A stretch of 64,000 nt of DNA from Carallia brachiata (lineage: Eukaryota > Streptophyta > Magnoliopsida > Malpighiales > Rhizophoraceae): contig JADCRB010000058.1 of assembly GCA_021464245.1 (NCBI GenBank), positions 304,429 through 368,428 of the forward strand. Direction: 5' to 3'. The notes under the pieces were generated by a model. It was not told the DNA's origin. It ran no database searches and saw nothing but the letters and a program-made list of their open reading frames with translations. A program made the position numbers and the translations under genes. Below, piece by piece: positions 11,221 through 23,238 of the stretch; the stretch's first letter is position 1, and each line of letters opens with the position of its first letter.

Positions 11221-12595
11221 ATTAATTTTTTTTTTTTTTGAGAAGAGAATAGTAGCTTCATTTGAGAAAGGCGGATTAATTAAATGTCCATCAAATTAAA
11301 AATCAAATGAAATACTGGATGTGGTTCAAAAAAAAAAAAAAAGAAATACAGGATAATTTCTATTTTTGTTTTAAGTTTTTTGAAATTTCTTTAATGTAAT
11401 TTAAATATTTTGTTTGTTTTCATTTTAAATTTTATAATTTTAAATTCTATTTCAATTCAGTACTTTTATAATAGAAAAAAGAAAATTATTTAATGTGTAT
11501 TCCTTTTTCTATTCATAAAAATGCTAAATTTGGAAGGAATTTTAAATTATAATGCTTAAATAAAAGAGAAAATTTTCAAAAATTTAGGACTAATTTAGTA
11601 ATCATTCTATTAAATATATTCAATTACTTTATTTATCGTTTTTTTCTACAACACGTTCCATCCGAGTAATTGTTGATTTTTTAACGAATTTTAAACCCTA
11701 ACAAAGATTGAAAGGTTTCTCTCTCTCTCCGTTTTTTTTTTTTGAGTGTTGAAAGATTTCTCATTAGAAATTCACAGATGGGATTTTAGCTGCAACAAAT
11801 TGTGACGGGGTCTGTCTTTGAACAAGCCTTAAAGAAAGGCACGTCCTCGAATTATTCTGTTTGTCAAATTACTAGTGTAGGGCTTAGTCCCACACTCTCC
11901 ATCTGTTTCTTTAGTAGAGTTCCTCTTCATATATGGATGACGCATGTAAATCATTGATAGTCGTCTAATGTTTTTTTTTTTTTATAAATCTAAAAGGAGT
12001 CTTAAATTTTATATGAATTAATAAATATATCCCCACTTTTAAAAATTTATGATTTAAATTTTCTAAGAATTTTTCATTATAAATTCATCATGTTTGGTTG
12101 AATTACAGAAATTGTTTGTCAGGCAATATAGCGTGATGACTATGACTTAAAATAAAACTTGTTTAAGTAATATCTGCACGCTAGATGGTGGGACTATTGG
12201 GTCTGACAGACCTTGTGCCCAACCCAATTCTCGAAATAATCTTAATGTTACGAACTACAGGTGATAATAGGAAGAGTTAGAGATAAAGATGACTCTTTAA
12301 TTTTTTGTACTTGTTTATTAATTTCATTTTTGTCCCTATCATCATCTCTAATGAATATGAAAATTTAACTCTATCCTCATATCTACTGAAGAATAATGGT
12401 TCATGTCTCCGTTCCATGCCCGTTTACATAAAAATAAAAAAGTTCATATATATTTGTGGCTCAAACTGTACAGTAGCATTAGCCTTCATGGGGTTTGACA
12501 TTGTGTCGGTGCAAAATAAACATTTCAAGATCACATTGGATAGAATGCTTTGCTTGACCATGTATATGTAATTAATTGTGACCTTTGATTCACAG

Positions 12596-12638
<43 letters not shown>

Positions 12639-14520
12639 TGGATTGTGGTACTGCATTATGTCTATTGACCTATGTTGTATAAATTCACTGTGATATCCAG
12701 ATGTTTCACGGATTCAATGACCCAGTTACTGCAATTTTATATATTTTGCTAGTTTGGCCTCTCAAAACTTAACTTTCTTTTGTCCATAAAAAATATAAGG
12801 GGAACACTAAAATAAAAAAAAGGTCCCCTTTTTTTTTTCATTCCGTCGAAATATTGATCAAGGTTGGTAAGGAGGACGAAAGAAGCATATTTAAAACGAA
12901 ATGCCTATAGGCAGTTAAACAAAATGATTCACCTATATATTTGGTATGTCCTATAGGTAAGCATGTGTAAGTTACACAATTGTGGATATAAGTATAAGTC
13001 TATCCTTTAAAGTCTCAACCTAATTCAAAAACTTAAACTCTAAAATAGACGACACAAAGATGCATACAATTAAGGGATATATATTACCTTTATAATCTAG
13101 TTAGTCTGACTACCTGATGATATTACTTATTGAAAGAGTACTTTGAAACAAACTCTCAAATTAATTCAAGTATAGTAAAAACTTAACTCTCTATTTTGGT
13201 TTTTTTTAATCAATTAACTACATCAAAATTTAAATTTCAAATATGTATAATATTGGGCATACAATCAAACATATAGTAGAAATTAAAAAAAAAAAAAAGA
13301 AAGAAAACTCAGAAAGAGAGAAAGAGAGAGGAGGCTTCTTAACAAAGAAATGCTAGCCTAGGATGATAAACTGAAGCTTTTGGGAACGAAGGAAGGGATA
13401 TTGTTTAGGCTTTAGGTTTTACGGTTGAAAATTGAGAAGAAGAAGTGCTGCTGCTTCAAACGTTGATAAAAAATGATAAGAAGAATAAAAAAATTAAAAA
13501 AATAATAAAAAACTAAACGAGACAGATACAAGAAAAATATAAGATGAGAATAAGTAAACTCACCTTCATCCCCATATCCACTAAAAAATATAGAGAACGG
13601 AATAATGATCCCCATTTTTCAATCAATGATGTTTAATCTCGTCGAAACGAGTACAAATAATCCCCTACAAGTATAAGGAAAATTGCCGTCCCTATTGTCA
13701 ATTGACTTATTTGATAAGAGATAAAATAACTATAATTTCTATGAAGTTATTAATGATCACTGCCTTTCCCCTACGAAAATTCAAAGAATAGAGTGTCTTT
13801 TGACGCTCTGCTCAAAGAAAAAAGTTACTCGTAGGTAAAATTATTAAACTCGGTTCAAAAAAATGACTCCGGAGAGAAGATTGAGTTAATAAGTTATTGA
13901 TTCAATAAGTGAATCAATGATCGACTCGATTAAATTAATGTTTAATATAATTTTTAATTTTCTTTCTTTTATATGTAGGAATAAGCTATTGTACCTATAA
14001 TATTTTTCTATACTCAAATAAAGAAAAAAATTTTCTTGTTTTTTTTTTCTTTTTAGGACATTAAAATGTGCCAAAATTTTTTGTTTTTTTAATTTTTTAC
14101 TTAAAAAAGTGACTTAGTCCAATTCAATCGAGTTATTAGGTCAATTGGATTTAAAAAACCCGAGTGGGTTGACTTAGTTTTTCTGAGTCAAATATCTAAA
14201 CGATTTTTTGACTAATCCAATTGATCTAGTAGCTAAGTCACCGGTTGGATCGATTGGGTTGGACTAAGTTTTATAACTAGACAACAAAGTAATAGCCACT
14301 AAGTGTAAAACTTAGGCTAAGATCTTTCATTTGAGTTACAATTTTGGTATAAAATTTAGTCTAAAAATACATGGATTCCATTGCCCTTAATTGACTATAT
14401 ATATATATCAGTCACGTAATTTATTTAATAATTTATATATATATTTTTAAAAAAATTTAATATTTAACAATTTATATCACTTTATTATTATTTTATTATT
14501 ACCTAAATATTTACCATAGG
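11221..14520. other. AT-rich intergenic DNA between MOZART1 and its decayed upstream copy
   Basis: No coding exon was recognised. It contains a TA microsatellite and many A/T homopolymers. Segment 11690-11950 is the partner of the duplicated sequence at 14870-15095. Confidence 0.45.
12599..12636. repeat. (AT)n microsatellite
   Basis: Nineteen AT units without interruption. Confidence 0.95.
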
Positions 14521-14526
14521 ATTTCC

Positions 14527-15095
14527 CAATTAAATGGAAGAATGCATTAGCGTCTGGGTATCAAGGCAATCTCTGACAGCCGGAAAATTTAGTGATAAAG
14601 GAGAGATATTGCAATTTTTTATAAGCGATCCGAAAGAGATGGTGATTTGCCGACGCATCGGGTTAATCCACGGCGAGATCAGTGGCTGCTCCAGAGAGAG
14701 AGAGAAAAAAAGACAGACAGAGAGAGATAGAGTCAGATTAATTAAATCTCTATAAAATTAATACTCAATTAATTTTATTTAATATTTTGATCTCCATTTA
14801 ATTTTGTAGATATCAATTTTTTCTACAAAGAGACAACATGCCAACTGAGTTTTTTTTTTTTTTTTGTCATTTCACAATGAATTTCATGCCCTTCGAAAGA
14901 TTGGAAAGTGTCCCATTAGAAATTTCACGGATGGGAATTTAAAGTGCAACAAATTCTGCTGTGGCATTTATGTTTAATTTTATGGAAAGATACATCCTCG
15001 GATTATTCTGTTTGTCAAATTACAAGTCTAGCTTAGTCCCCCAGGCTCTGCATCAGTTTCTTAGTAAATTTCCTCTTCAGATGCGGATTAATGCC
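14527..15095. repeat. Decayed direct copy of the MOZART1 upstream region
   Basis: 14527-14720 matches 11046-11216 in the same orientation, sharing AAGAATGCAT..AGCG, GGGTATCAAGGCAAT and CTCTGACAGCCGG with scattered changes. 14880-15095 matches 11730-11950, sharing ATTATTCTGTTTGTCAAATT and TTAGTCCC. The copy carries 5'UTR and promoter but not the MOZART1 coding exon. It therefore looks like a partial segmental duplication or a duplication that later lost its coding part. Confidence 0.75.
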
Positions 15096-15985
15096 ACCTC
15101 ATAATTATAATAATTTTTTATCCATAAAATTATATTTGATATGACGAATTGATTAAATTGATAAAGGGAAAAATTTTGCAATATATACAAAAATAATGAT
15201 GAAGTTGACACGCGGATCCAAATTATTAGATTGTAAAAAATATAATAAATTTTAAAAAATAAATAAATTATTAAATTAATTATGTGCTGTACAATATATA
15301 CCTAAATAATCTTGCTCATTAATAAAATAGTTATCACTATCCAAGTATTGGATTAAACAAAAGTTAACCCAAAAAAAATTGTATTAAAAAAAAATTCCTC
15401 ACGTAGAAAACCGCCTACATATTTCCGCAGGCGAAATGAAGGAAAAAGCGGGAGGAAATTGCACTGAAAATCTTTCCAGCTCCTCTCAATAAACAGATTC
15501 AGTCAAACCATGCATAATTACAAAGTATTTAATTAGCAGTTTTCCTTTTATATATCTAGATAGTTAGCAGTTTTTCCAATTCTATGTATCTAGATAGTTA
15601 CAATGTACTATAACATTGAGCAATTGTCCTTAGCATCCACTAACTTTCCTTTTAATGTTCTCGAAAGGTCAGAATCAATCCATTTAAACAATAATTAAAA
15701 AAAAATGCTAATTATCTCTTTAAGCAGTGTCAAGTTCATCGGACAATCATGTAAACCAATTTTAAGAGGGAGCTGAGAGAAACCATTTTTTATGCACATT
15801 TTTTATAATTATGTTACAAATTAATTTTAATATGTTTGTACATCATAAAATATAAAAAAAAATTATACAACAAACTTATAAATAATATGTATTACAATTA
15901 ACTGTGGTCACCCTATATATTCTAATGCTGTATAAAGACGAAGCAGGGTGCCTGGCCGCCCTTGTTTACTGTTTTATATAGTTTT
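15096..15985. other. Intergenic AT-rich DNA
   Basis: No gene, RNA or bounded element was recognised. A short local repeat (TATCTAGATAGTTA, about 15555 and 15588) is present. Confidence 0.4.
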
Positions 15986-15989
15986 ATGC

Positions 15990-16318
15990 TTGTGTTACCT
16001 GTGGCGCAGCGGTAAACCCCTTTGCTCCTAGTTTGCCCCACACTGTGTGTGCGTTCGAGACCCAGTATTCTACTGCTGCGGTTTTCCATTTTTCTCACTT
16101 CTATTCCTTACTCCTTTTCTTTTGTTTTTTGTTTTTTTTGTGCTTTTTTTTTTTTCCATTCTTTGCCTTATTTTTTTCTTTTATTCTTTCCCTTATCCTT
16201 CTTTTATTTTTTTTTATTTTTCTTTTGAATCTTTGCCTTCTTATTGTATTTTTCTATTTCTGTCTTTTTTTTTCTTAATTCTTTGCCTTCCTCTTATTAT
16301 TTCTTTTTTAGTATAGAT
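15990..16318 (+). mobile_element. SINE-like retroposon with tRNA-type A and B boxes and a pyrimidine-rich tail
   Basis: TGGCGCAGCGG at 16002-16012 fits the pol III A box and GTTCGAGACC at 16053-16062 fits the B box, in the right order and about 50 bp apart. A long T/C-rich tract follows to about 16318. The sequence cannot fold as a tRNA because no acceptor stem pairs and the T-arm is unpaired, so a tRNA-derived SINE head is the better reading. No clear target duplication was found. The long Phe/Leu-rich reading frames across the tail are composition artefacts. Confidence 0.55.
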
Positions 16319-16850
16319 AATATTTTTTTATACATTACAGAGAATTATTATTAGTATTACTTTTTTATTCTTTTTAAATGTATTGTTATTTTTTAATGAA
16401 ATAAATTAGTAATAATAAACAAACATAAGCATATTTTATTTTTAAAATATATTTGTTTATAAAATTAGTTTTATTTGTTGTACTGATTCAACAATAATAA
16501 TACCGATTTATTTAGTTATCAGTCCGTGAATATCGTATAAAAATTATTTGTCAATCACATAATGGACAAATAACTAAACGATTGTCATTATTCATATAAA
16601 AAGGAAATTTTTACTAGTATAGAAAATAAAATTTTTTTTGATAGTATAGAAAATCAAAAAATTTTACTTTTAGTCTTTTAAGAATAATTACAATATTTAT
16701 TATTTTACAATAAGTAATTTATCTTTTATTTTTCAGATATATGCTTCTTTTTTTTTTTGTTATAATTAAATACAAAAATTTGTCTCTCCTTAAAAATTAT
16801 GCGGGCTTTGTCCCTGACCTTTACCACCTATGATCTAGGTACAATTTTTT
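16319..16850. other. AT-rich upstream region of SCPL-1
   Basis: No exon was seen; A/T-rich to just before the TATA box of SCPL-1. Confidence 0.4.
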
Positions 16851-16853
16851 GCC

Positions 16854-16861
16854 TATAAATA
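16854..16861 (+). promoter_or_regulatory. TATA box of SCPL-1
   Basis: TATAAATA in the context GCCTATAAATAAGC lies 53 bp upstream of the SCPL-1 ATG. Confidence 0.7.
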
Positions 16862-18027
16862 AGCTAAGGAAATCAACGATTTCCAACTAGCAATCATTTC
16901 TTTGGTCAACGTCATGCAGCTCTCATCGTGGATAACTGTGCTTGTGATCTGTGGAGCTATCACACACTTGTGCACGGCAGATGAGAATTCTTCCTTGCGC
17001 AGTAATCACAAAATCTTGAGTTTACCTAAGCAGCCGAAAGTGAGTTTTCAACAATATGCAGGATATAACTGTCGACAAAGAACAACAGAGAGCTCTATTC
17101 TACTACTTTGTTGAAGCAGAAATAGACCCAATTTCAAAACCCCTCGTTCTCTGGCTCGATGGAGGTAATTTCTTGCAAATCTCACTCTTACTCTCAAAGT
17201 TTCAACCTAAGACTTGTGTAAAATGTATGTCTGAAGTCTAAACCATTGGGAAATCTCAGCTTTCTCACCAAGATAAGATAAATAAACTTGGGGACAAGGT
17301 TCGTTCAATTCGATGCCAGTTTAATATGTATGTATGTGGTTGTTACTCGTTGTAGGGCCTGGCTGTTCCTCTCTTGGAGCTGGAGCTTTTGCTCAGCATG
17401 GGCCCTTCAAGCCCAGTGGTGGAGGGACTTTGGTCATAAACGATTATAGCTGGAACAAAGGTGCATGATTAGTGATTACTAGTAGTTACAATACAGATGA
17501 CTTTATTGTGTGGTTGAACTGGTCAAAAAGATTTGGATTCGTTTAAAAATTGTATTCAAATCTTGTCAAGATCAAGTGATCGAACTAAACCTCCGACTCA
17601 CCACTTGATGCGAGGAATGCTATAGTCATACTTGCAAAATATTCATCCCAATTTGAGACATTTTCAAACCAAGAGTGCATCATGTAATTTTCAGGTACGG
17701 TTTTTATGTTGTAGTGGCAAATATGCTATACTTGGATTCACCGGCAGGCGTTGGCTACTCTTACTCCAAAAACACATCATTCTACAAATCTGCCAATGAT
17801 ACGTTAACGGGTAATATTTTCACCCTAACTAGGTTTCTTTCTTTAAGGTGCTTGCTATAATTAGAGTCTACTCAACTCACTCAAAATGTGCGTCAGTGAA
17901 TCGTGGTCCAGTTTCTTAGTGTAAACACATGGTAGAAAACATCGATCAGCAAAAGTTTCTATTGTTTTCCGAAGAAAGACATTCATTGGTAGCATTAGTA
18001 TCAGCTCTGTGCCATTTTAATTCTTAA

Positions 18028-18228
<201 letters not shown>

Positions 18229-18867
18229 TAGTACTATGTCGCAGACAGTTTTCAACTTTGCTATTCGTCAGGCCACTATGTCCCACAACTTGCAAAGCTT
18301 ATTGTTCAGGCAGGATCAAAATTCAACTTAAAGGGCATTGCTGTAAGTATCTTTCATCGAACCATAATTTCCAATTTTTTAACTTCTTCTTTGCCATACA
18401 TTTATAAAGAAAACATGTCTCTTCAATTTTGGTGTTTTACAGATAGGAAGCCCTCTGCTAGAATATGAAACAGATGAAAATTCAAGGGGTCTTTTCTATT
18501 GGTCTCACGGGTTAATATCAGATCAAGCTTATGAACTTGTCTCTACAACTTGCAACATTTCACAACTCTATAGGGAGTACATTACCCGACATAGTTTTTC
18601 AGCGCCATGTTTGAGTGTATATAATATAATAACAAATTTAACTAACGGAATTGATGAATTTGATGTAACTGCGGACCTTTGTGCAACATCTGGAGTGTCA
18701 CAAGCAGGAATTTTGCGGAATAAGCTGATGAAACCAAGATTTCAACTTTCCCATTCTTTTCGATCGGTGCATGATTCCCTTACCACTAACTCTGTAAGCT
18801 CTGCATATGTAGTTTGTTAACTGCTCTTTGTCAATTTTTTTTTAAGGAAACAAATGGAGTTCCATAC

Positions 18868-19040
18868 TTTTTTTTGTCTCATTTTTTGTCTGGATCACAA
18901 CGACTCTTTTATTTTCTACAGCGACAATATTACTTTTTACAACAAAAAAGTTTGTCTTTTTTTATTACAAAAAATAATATTGTTGTTGCAAAAAATAGAA
19001 GACATGTTACAATTTGGACAAAAAATCAGGCAAAAAAAAA
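18868..19040. mobile_element. Fold-back element in intron 6 of SCPL-1
   Basis: The left arm (TTTTTTGTCTCATTTTTTGTC...) pairs imperfectly with the reverse complement of the right arm (TTTTTTTTGCCTGATTTTTTG...) for about 80 bases, including CAATATTA, leaving almost no loop. It probably is a small MITE. RNA from the intron would form a long hairpin. Confidence 0.6.
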
Positions 19041-19589
19041 TTCTCAAAGCATAATGGGACTCCTTTTTTAATGTCTTTCCAATGGTAAACTTGTTAAGTT
19101 GTTATGACATTGCATGTTGCTTCTTTTTGTTTTTTTTGTTTTTTTCTTTTTTAATGCAGGAATCTACAGAGACTGTGGATCTTTGTCTCGGTTACAAAAT
19201 TGTTGACTATTTGAACAAACAAGATGTGCAACAAGCTCTTCATGCCCAACTCGTGGGAGTTGCCAATTGGAGTGTCTGCAGCACGTAACATTTCCTTGCT
19301 GCTGTTTATTTCATTTTCTTATTATATATAAAGCGGCTAAAACTTAAAGTTGTCCTATCTTGTAATCTATGCGCATAAAATCCATGACAGGGTTTGGATT
19401 ATGATTTAAAAAACCTGTTCACACCCACAATTGATATTGTGGGCTCCTTGGCTGGTTCAGGCTACCGAGTCCTAGTGTACAGGTAGTACAATCTATCCTT
19501 CTTCATTTTTTTTTAAAATTTTTTTAACAATAAACTAATCAATAATTAGTCTGTTAGTTATTAAAAGAAAAGAAAAGAAAAGATGAGTG

Positions 19590-19735
19590 CATTACACTCT
19601 TTACGTTGCCCCAATTCTTCTTAATGAGTATTTTTGGGAGGAGGTCAAGATTTGAACCCTGACCCCTTCCCTAAGCTCTCTTCTTAGGAGGAGCTTGGTG
19701 GCCATCTAAACTAAGTTTTAGTGGTTTAGTATATC
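19590..19735 (-). mobile_element. SINE-like sequence (minus) in intron 8 of SCPL-1
   Basis: On the minus strand an A-box-like TGGCCACCAAG (plus 19694-19704) is followed about 40 bp later by a B-box-like GGGTTCAAAT (plus about 19650-19659). A TTTTC-repeat tail follows at the low-coordinate end. This order and spacing are typical of tRNA-derived plant SINEs. Ends are not defined by a target duplication. Confidence 0.45.
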
Positions 19736-20207
19736 CATTTTTCTTTTGAAAAAGAAAAGAAATCGCTTGTTAATTTATATCTTCTTTAAGCATATATAGC
19801 AATTCTTATGATTGTAACTATGATAACCATAAGAAATTCTGCAGTGGAGATCAAGATTCAATTATACCTTTTATTGGGTCAAGGACTTTGATAAAAGGGT
19901 TGGCAACAGAACTGAAATTGAACATAACTGTGCCTTACAGATCTTGGTTTGAGGAAAAACAGGTTGGTCTTTTGCTTTCAGCATGACATAGCTAGGACTT
20001 GTTCCTTTTGAGTTTGCCTTTATTAGGACATCTGAAGTCTATCTGTTTTCTCAGGTTGGTGGATGGACAGAGGTTTATGGTGACATCCTGACGTATGCCA
20101 CCATTAGAGGAGCCTCTCACTTGGCAGCATATTCATCTCCCCAGAGATCGTTGGCTGTATTTAAGTCTTTTATAGCAGGGACACCATTGCCTGACGGCAG
20201 CGCCTAA

Positions 20208-20940
20208 GTAGGTAAGAAGATGGAAACATTAATATATAGCCTAGATGCCAAGAATAAAATGTTTCTGTGTATGTCAGCGATGCCATATTCTATGGTTAGA
20301 TCTGTAATAAAGAACTCGAATCATTGTTATTAATGGGGATTTTTTTTTTGCGAGCGAATCATTCCAAAAAGAGTAAAAAAAAAAAAGGGAATTTTTTTTC
20401 CTTTGATAATTTGTTTGCTAATATAGATAATGTTTTTATTGTATGCAACATGTTTTTTTTAGCACATTTTATGCATTGTTTCGGTATTAGCTTACTAAAA
20501 ACAAAATCAAGCATCTTCATGTTAGATGAAACAAGATATTGGGAAGAATCTCCAACACCCAGTTGTTTATAACGTTCCATATCATGTCAATTAGCTTAGA
20601 TCGCCTCTACTGTTTTTTTTTTTTTTTTTCCAAAAGAATTCTCCTTTTTTGCACGTTTAAAATCTTTTGACCCTCATCAATTAACAGGCGTCTTATTTTC
20701 AATAGAGATCAATATCTATAATAACCTCACTTATTATTGAATTATCATTTCTCTTTCTTTTGGGCCGTGATCTCTCTAACTAAGATAAAAAAAAATCCTA
20801 AATAATAAACTAAATAAAAATAGTTTTCCACATGCATTTTTCTAAAATACGAACCTAACAAGTACAAAGAAAATTCCAACGTCGTAATCGGACAATCACA
20901 ACAGTACGCATGCACTTTTGTCCTTAGACAGAGTTTCATG
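20208..20940. other. 3' region of SCPL-1 and intergenic DNA
   Basis: AATAAAATG near 20252 and TAATAAAG near 20305 can serve as plant polyadenylation signals for SCPL-1. No further gene was seen up to 20940. Confidence 0.4.
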
Positions 20941-20942
20941 AT

Positions 20943-21110
20943 CTAATTGCTGTGATTGTCTCCTTAAACCCTCGGAAATTTAACCACCATTAACAAAATT
21001 ACAAATACACAAGTCACACCGACGGCAACGTCAATAAAGTTCCTTGGAAACAAATTCCGATGACCATATTCCAGTCGATAAATCATATACAGGACACCTA
21101 TACAGCAACT
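20943..21110. repeat. Duplicate of the SCPL-2 upstream region
   Basis: Similar in the same orientation to about 23330-23490, sharing CACACCGACGGCAACGTCAA versus CACACCGACAGCGACATTAA and TGACCATATTCCAGTC.ATAA. It sits 0.7 kb past SCPL-1, about where the promoter of a next tandem copy would be. Confidence 0.7.
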
Positions 21111-21246
21111 TTGGGACTGCCGTTTTGATTTCAATGGGTAAAAGAATTGATTGAAAATTAATAATTTATAATTCTTAACAATTAATAATTCTTATGACTT
21201 TTTTTTTTCCATCAATTCAACGGACTTAATTTTCTATCTTAGACTA

Positions 21247-21525
21247 AGGGTGTGTTGTTTCTTATAAAACATTTTATAAGAAAAAATTTTACAAGTTTTT
21301 CGGCGTTTGTTTCATGGAAAACATTTTACATAGGTAAAATTTGATAAAAAATTTTAAATTTTCAGATAAAATAACTTTTTCTTTTACAAAGCTGAAGTTA
21401 TTTTCAGAGAAAATACAAACTGTACTATAAGTAAGTGATAAAAGAAAATCATTATTTTCACTGAAAATATTTTTTTCTATAAATATTTTACAATATAAAT
21501 TATTTTATAGTAAACAAACGGACTC
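21247..21525. mobile_element. Possible MITE with imperfect terminal inverted repeats
   Basis: The left end GGGTGTGTTGTTTCTTATAAAA resembles the reverse complement of the right end (GAGTCCGTTTGTTTACTATAAAA). The interior is AT-rich and non-coding. No convincing target-site duplication was found. Confidence 0.4.
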
Positions 21526-21529
21526 TTAT

Positions 21530-22119
21530 CAGCAATTGCTGTTGTCATTTTCCTCAAAAACCACCGACTCCTTAAAGAAGGAATTATGCAATTCCTTAAT
21601 GGCGGCATTTTTTTAGCCAAACAGAAACATGAACAAGTCCCCACGACTTACACAGCCTGATTTTCTTACATGAGCAATTAAAATCTTTTTACTTTAAAAA
21701 TTAATAATTCCTTATCTTCATAACTGCCGCCAGATCAGTACGGCTTTTTCTTTTTTTCAGATTATCGATGATTTTGGAGATTGTTTGTTGTTTTTATTTC
21801 TACCGTTCCTCGAACACATGACCTTTGTTGAAGGTCATGGATGCATTGCCATCAAGGCAACAAGAGGATGGTTTTTTTTTTTAACAGTTCACAACAATTG
21901 CAAATGAAAACAATTTCCTTAGTTATATATACAGTAGTTTGCTCAGCTTTAGACTGTAGGGAAAACAAACAATCAACAGGACAGGACCCTTTTATATACT
22001 TTTAAAATACATCTTTACATACTATTTGTTAGACATAAAAAAATATTGATCTTAGAATTTTAAAATTGAATATAATTATATAAATAATGCTATAAATAGC
22101 ATAACTAAGTTTCAGAATC
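21530..22119. other. Intergenic DNA
   Basis: No gene or bounded element was recognised. Confidence 0.4.
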
Positions 22120-22122
22120 TAA

Positions 22123-22848
22123 GGACATGTTTGGTTTACCTGTTCAATATTAATGTTACTGGTTATTACTGCTGATTGTTGATTGTTGTTATCTGTTGCT
22201 GATTATTAAAAAAATTAATGAAGTGTTTGTTTAACTTTGTACTTGCTGTTGCTGTTAAATAATTAAATGACTGATTTGAACATTTAATTTAATTAATAAA
22301 TTATATTAACAAAATATCTTTATATTTTTTTATTTTTTTTTTATTTTATAATAAATATTTTATAAATAATATTAAAAATTTTCTCAATTAATTTTTATTT
22401 TTTCAAAAAATATTAATGTTTAATAAATAATAAAACATATAATGTTTGAAATATTTTTTAAATATCAATATTATTAAAATTTTGAAGTAAAAAATATTAC
22501 GAATTTTTAAAAAATAAAAGTGTTACATTTATATAAATATTGGATAAAGTTTTAATACTACTAACAAATTATATTCAAGCGGTAAGTAAAAAAATTATCA
22601 TTTATATAAAATTATTTGAGGTGATTTTAGTCTATATAAATTATTATTAATATTAAAAACTAAAAAGCAATTCAAAAAGTAGCAAAAAGTAACTTTCAGT
22701 TACTTTTCATTCAGCTATTTTTAGGATATCATATAAAAAATAAGCAAAATTAAACAGCAGTTCAAAAAAATTAACTAAACACTCATCTCCCTATTTTTTA
22801 AAAATAAAATGCAAATATATTCTCTTAAAAAATAATCCAAACACCCCC
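22123..22848. mobile_element. PIF/Harbinger (Tourist-like) MITE, 726 bp
   Basis: Flanked by TAA on both sides (22120-22122 and 22849-22851). The left end GGACATGTTTGGTTTA matches the reverse complement of the right end GGGGGTGTTTGGATTA. A 3-bp TAA/TTA target and a GGG..GTTTGG terminus fit the PIF/Harbinger group. The interior has no transposase frame. Confidence 0.6.
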
Positions 22849-23238
22849 TAAATCAATTGATGTCTTTTGAAGGATAGAGTTTTCTTGTGTATTTAGAAGA
22901 GGAAGAATCGGTTATATACATAACACGTTTACATTAGATATGGTTATCAATATTTGAATGACAGTTGAGATTATAATCATTATTTAATGCAATTTTTTCT
23001 AAGCTACATTATAGCTGAATTAATTTCAGCTTAATTAGACATACTCTTTAAGAATATTCTAACTTTTTTGTCCCTAAAATGCAATTTTGTTTATATCTAA
23101 ACAAGTTTAGAAGTCAGAAGAGTATCTCTAATACAGTGTCAAGGAACACCTATAAATCACTAAGAAGTTTACTATAAAATTTACGTATCACTTATTTACA
23201 AGAGACTCCAACAACCAATGAGGTTGAAAACAAACATT

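Noticed and set aside
12305..12639. Overlapping plus and minus ORFs near 12.3-12.6 kb
   Set aside because: AT-rich, one runs into the (AT)n repeat, and there is no homology or regulatory context.
16002..16062. Possible tRNA gene
   Set aside because: A and B boxes are present, but no acceptor stem pairs, the T-arm is unpaired and the box spacing is too long for a plain tRNA.
16022..16316. Three overlapping Phe/Leu-rich ORFs
   Set aside because: They are translations of a T/C-rich tract in the tail of a SINE-like element, all three frames are open for the same compositional reason, and no motif is seen.
20324..20580. ORFs on both strands downstream of SCPL-1
   Set aside because: Low-complexity Lys/Phe-rich frames in the 3' flank of the gene.
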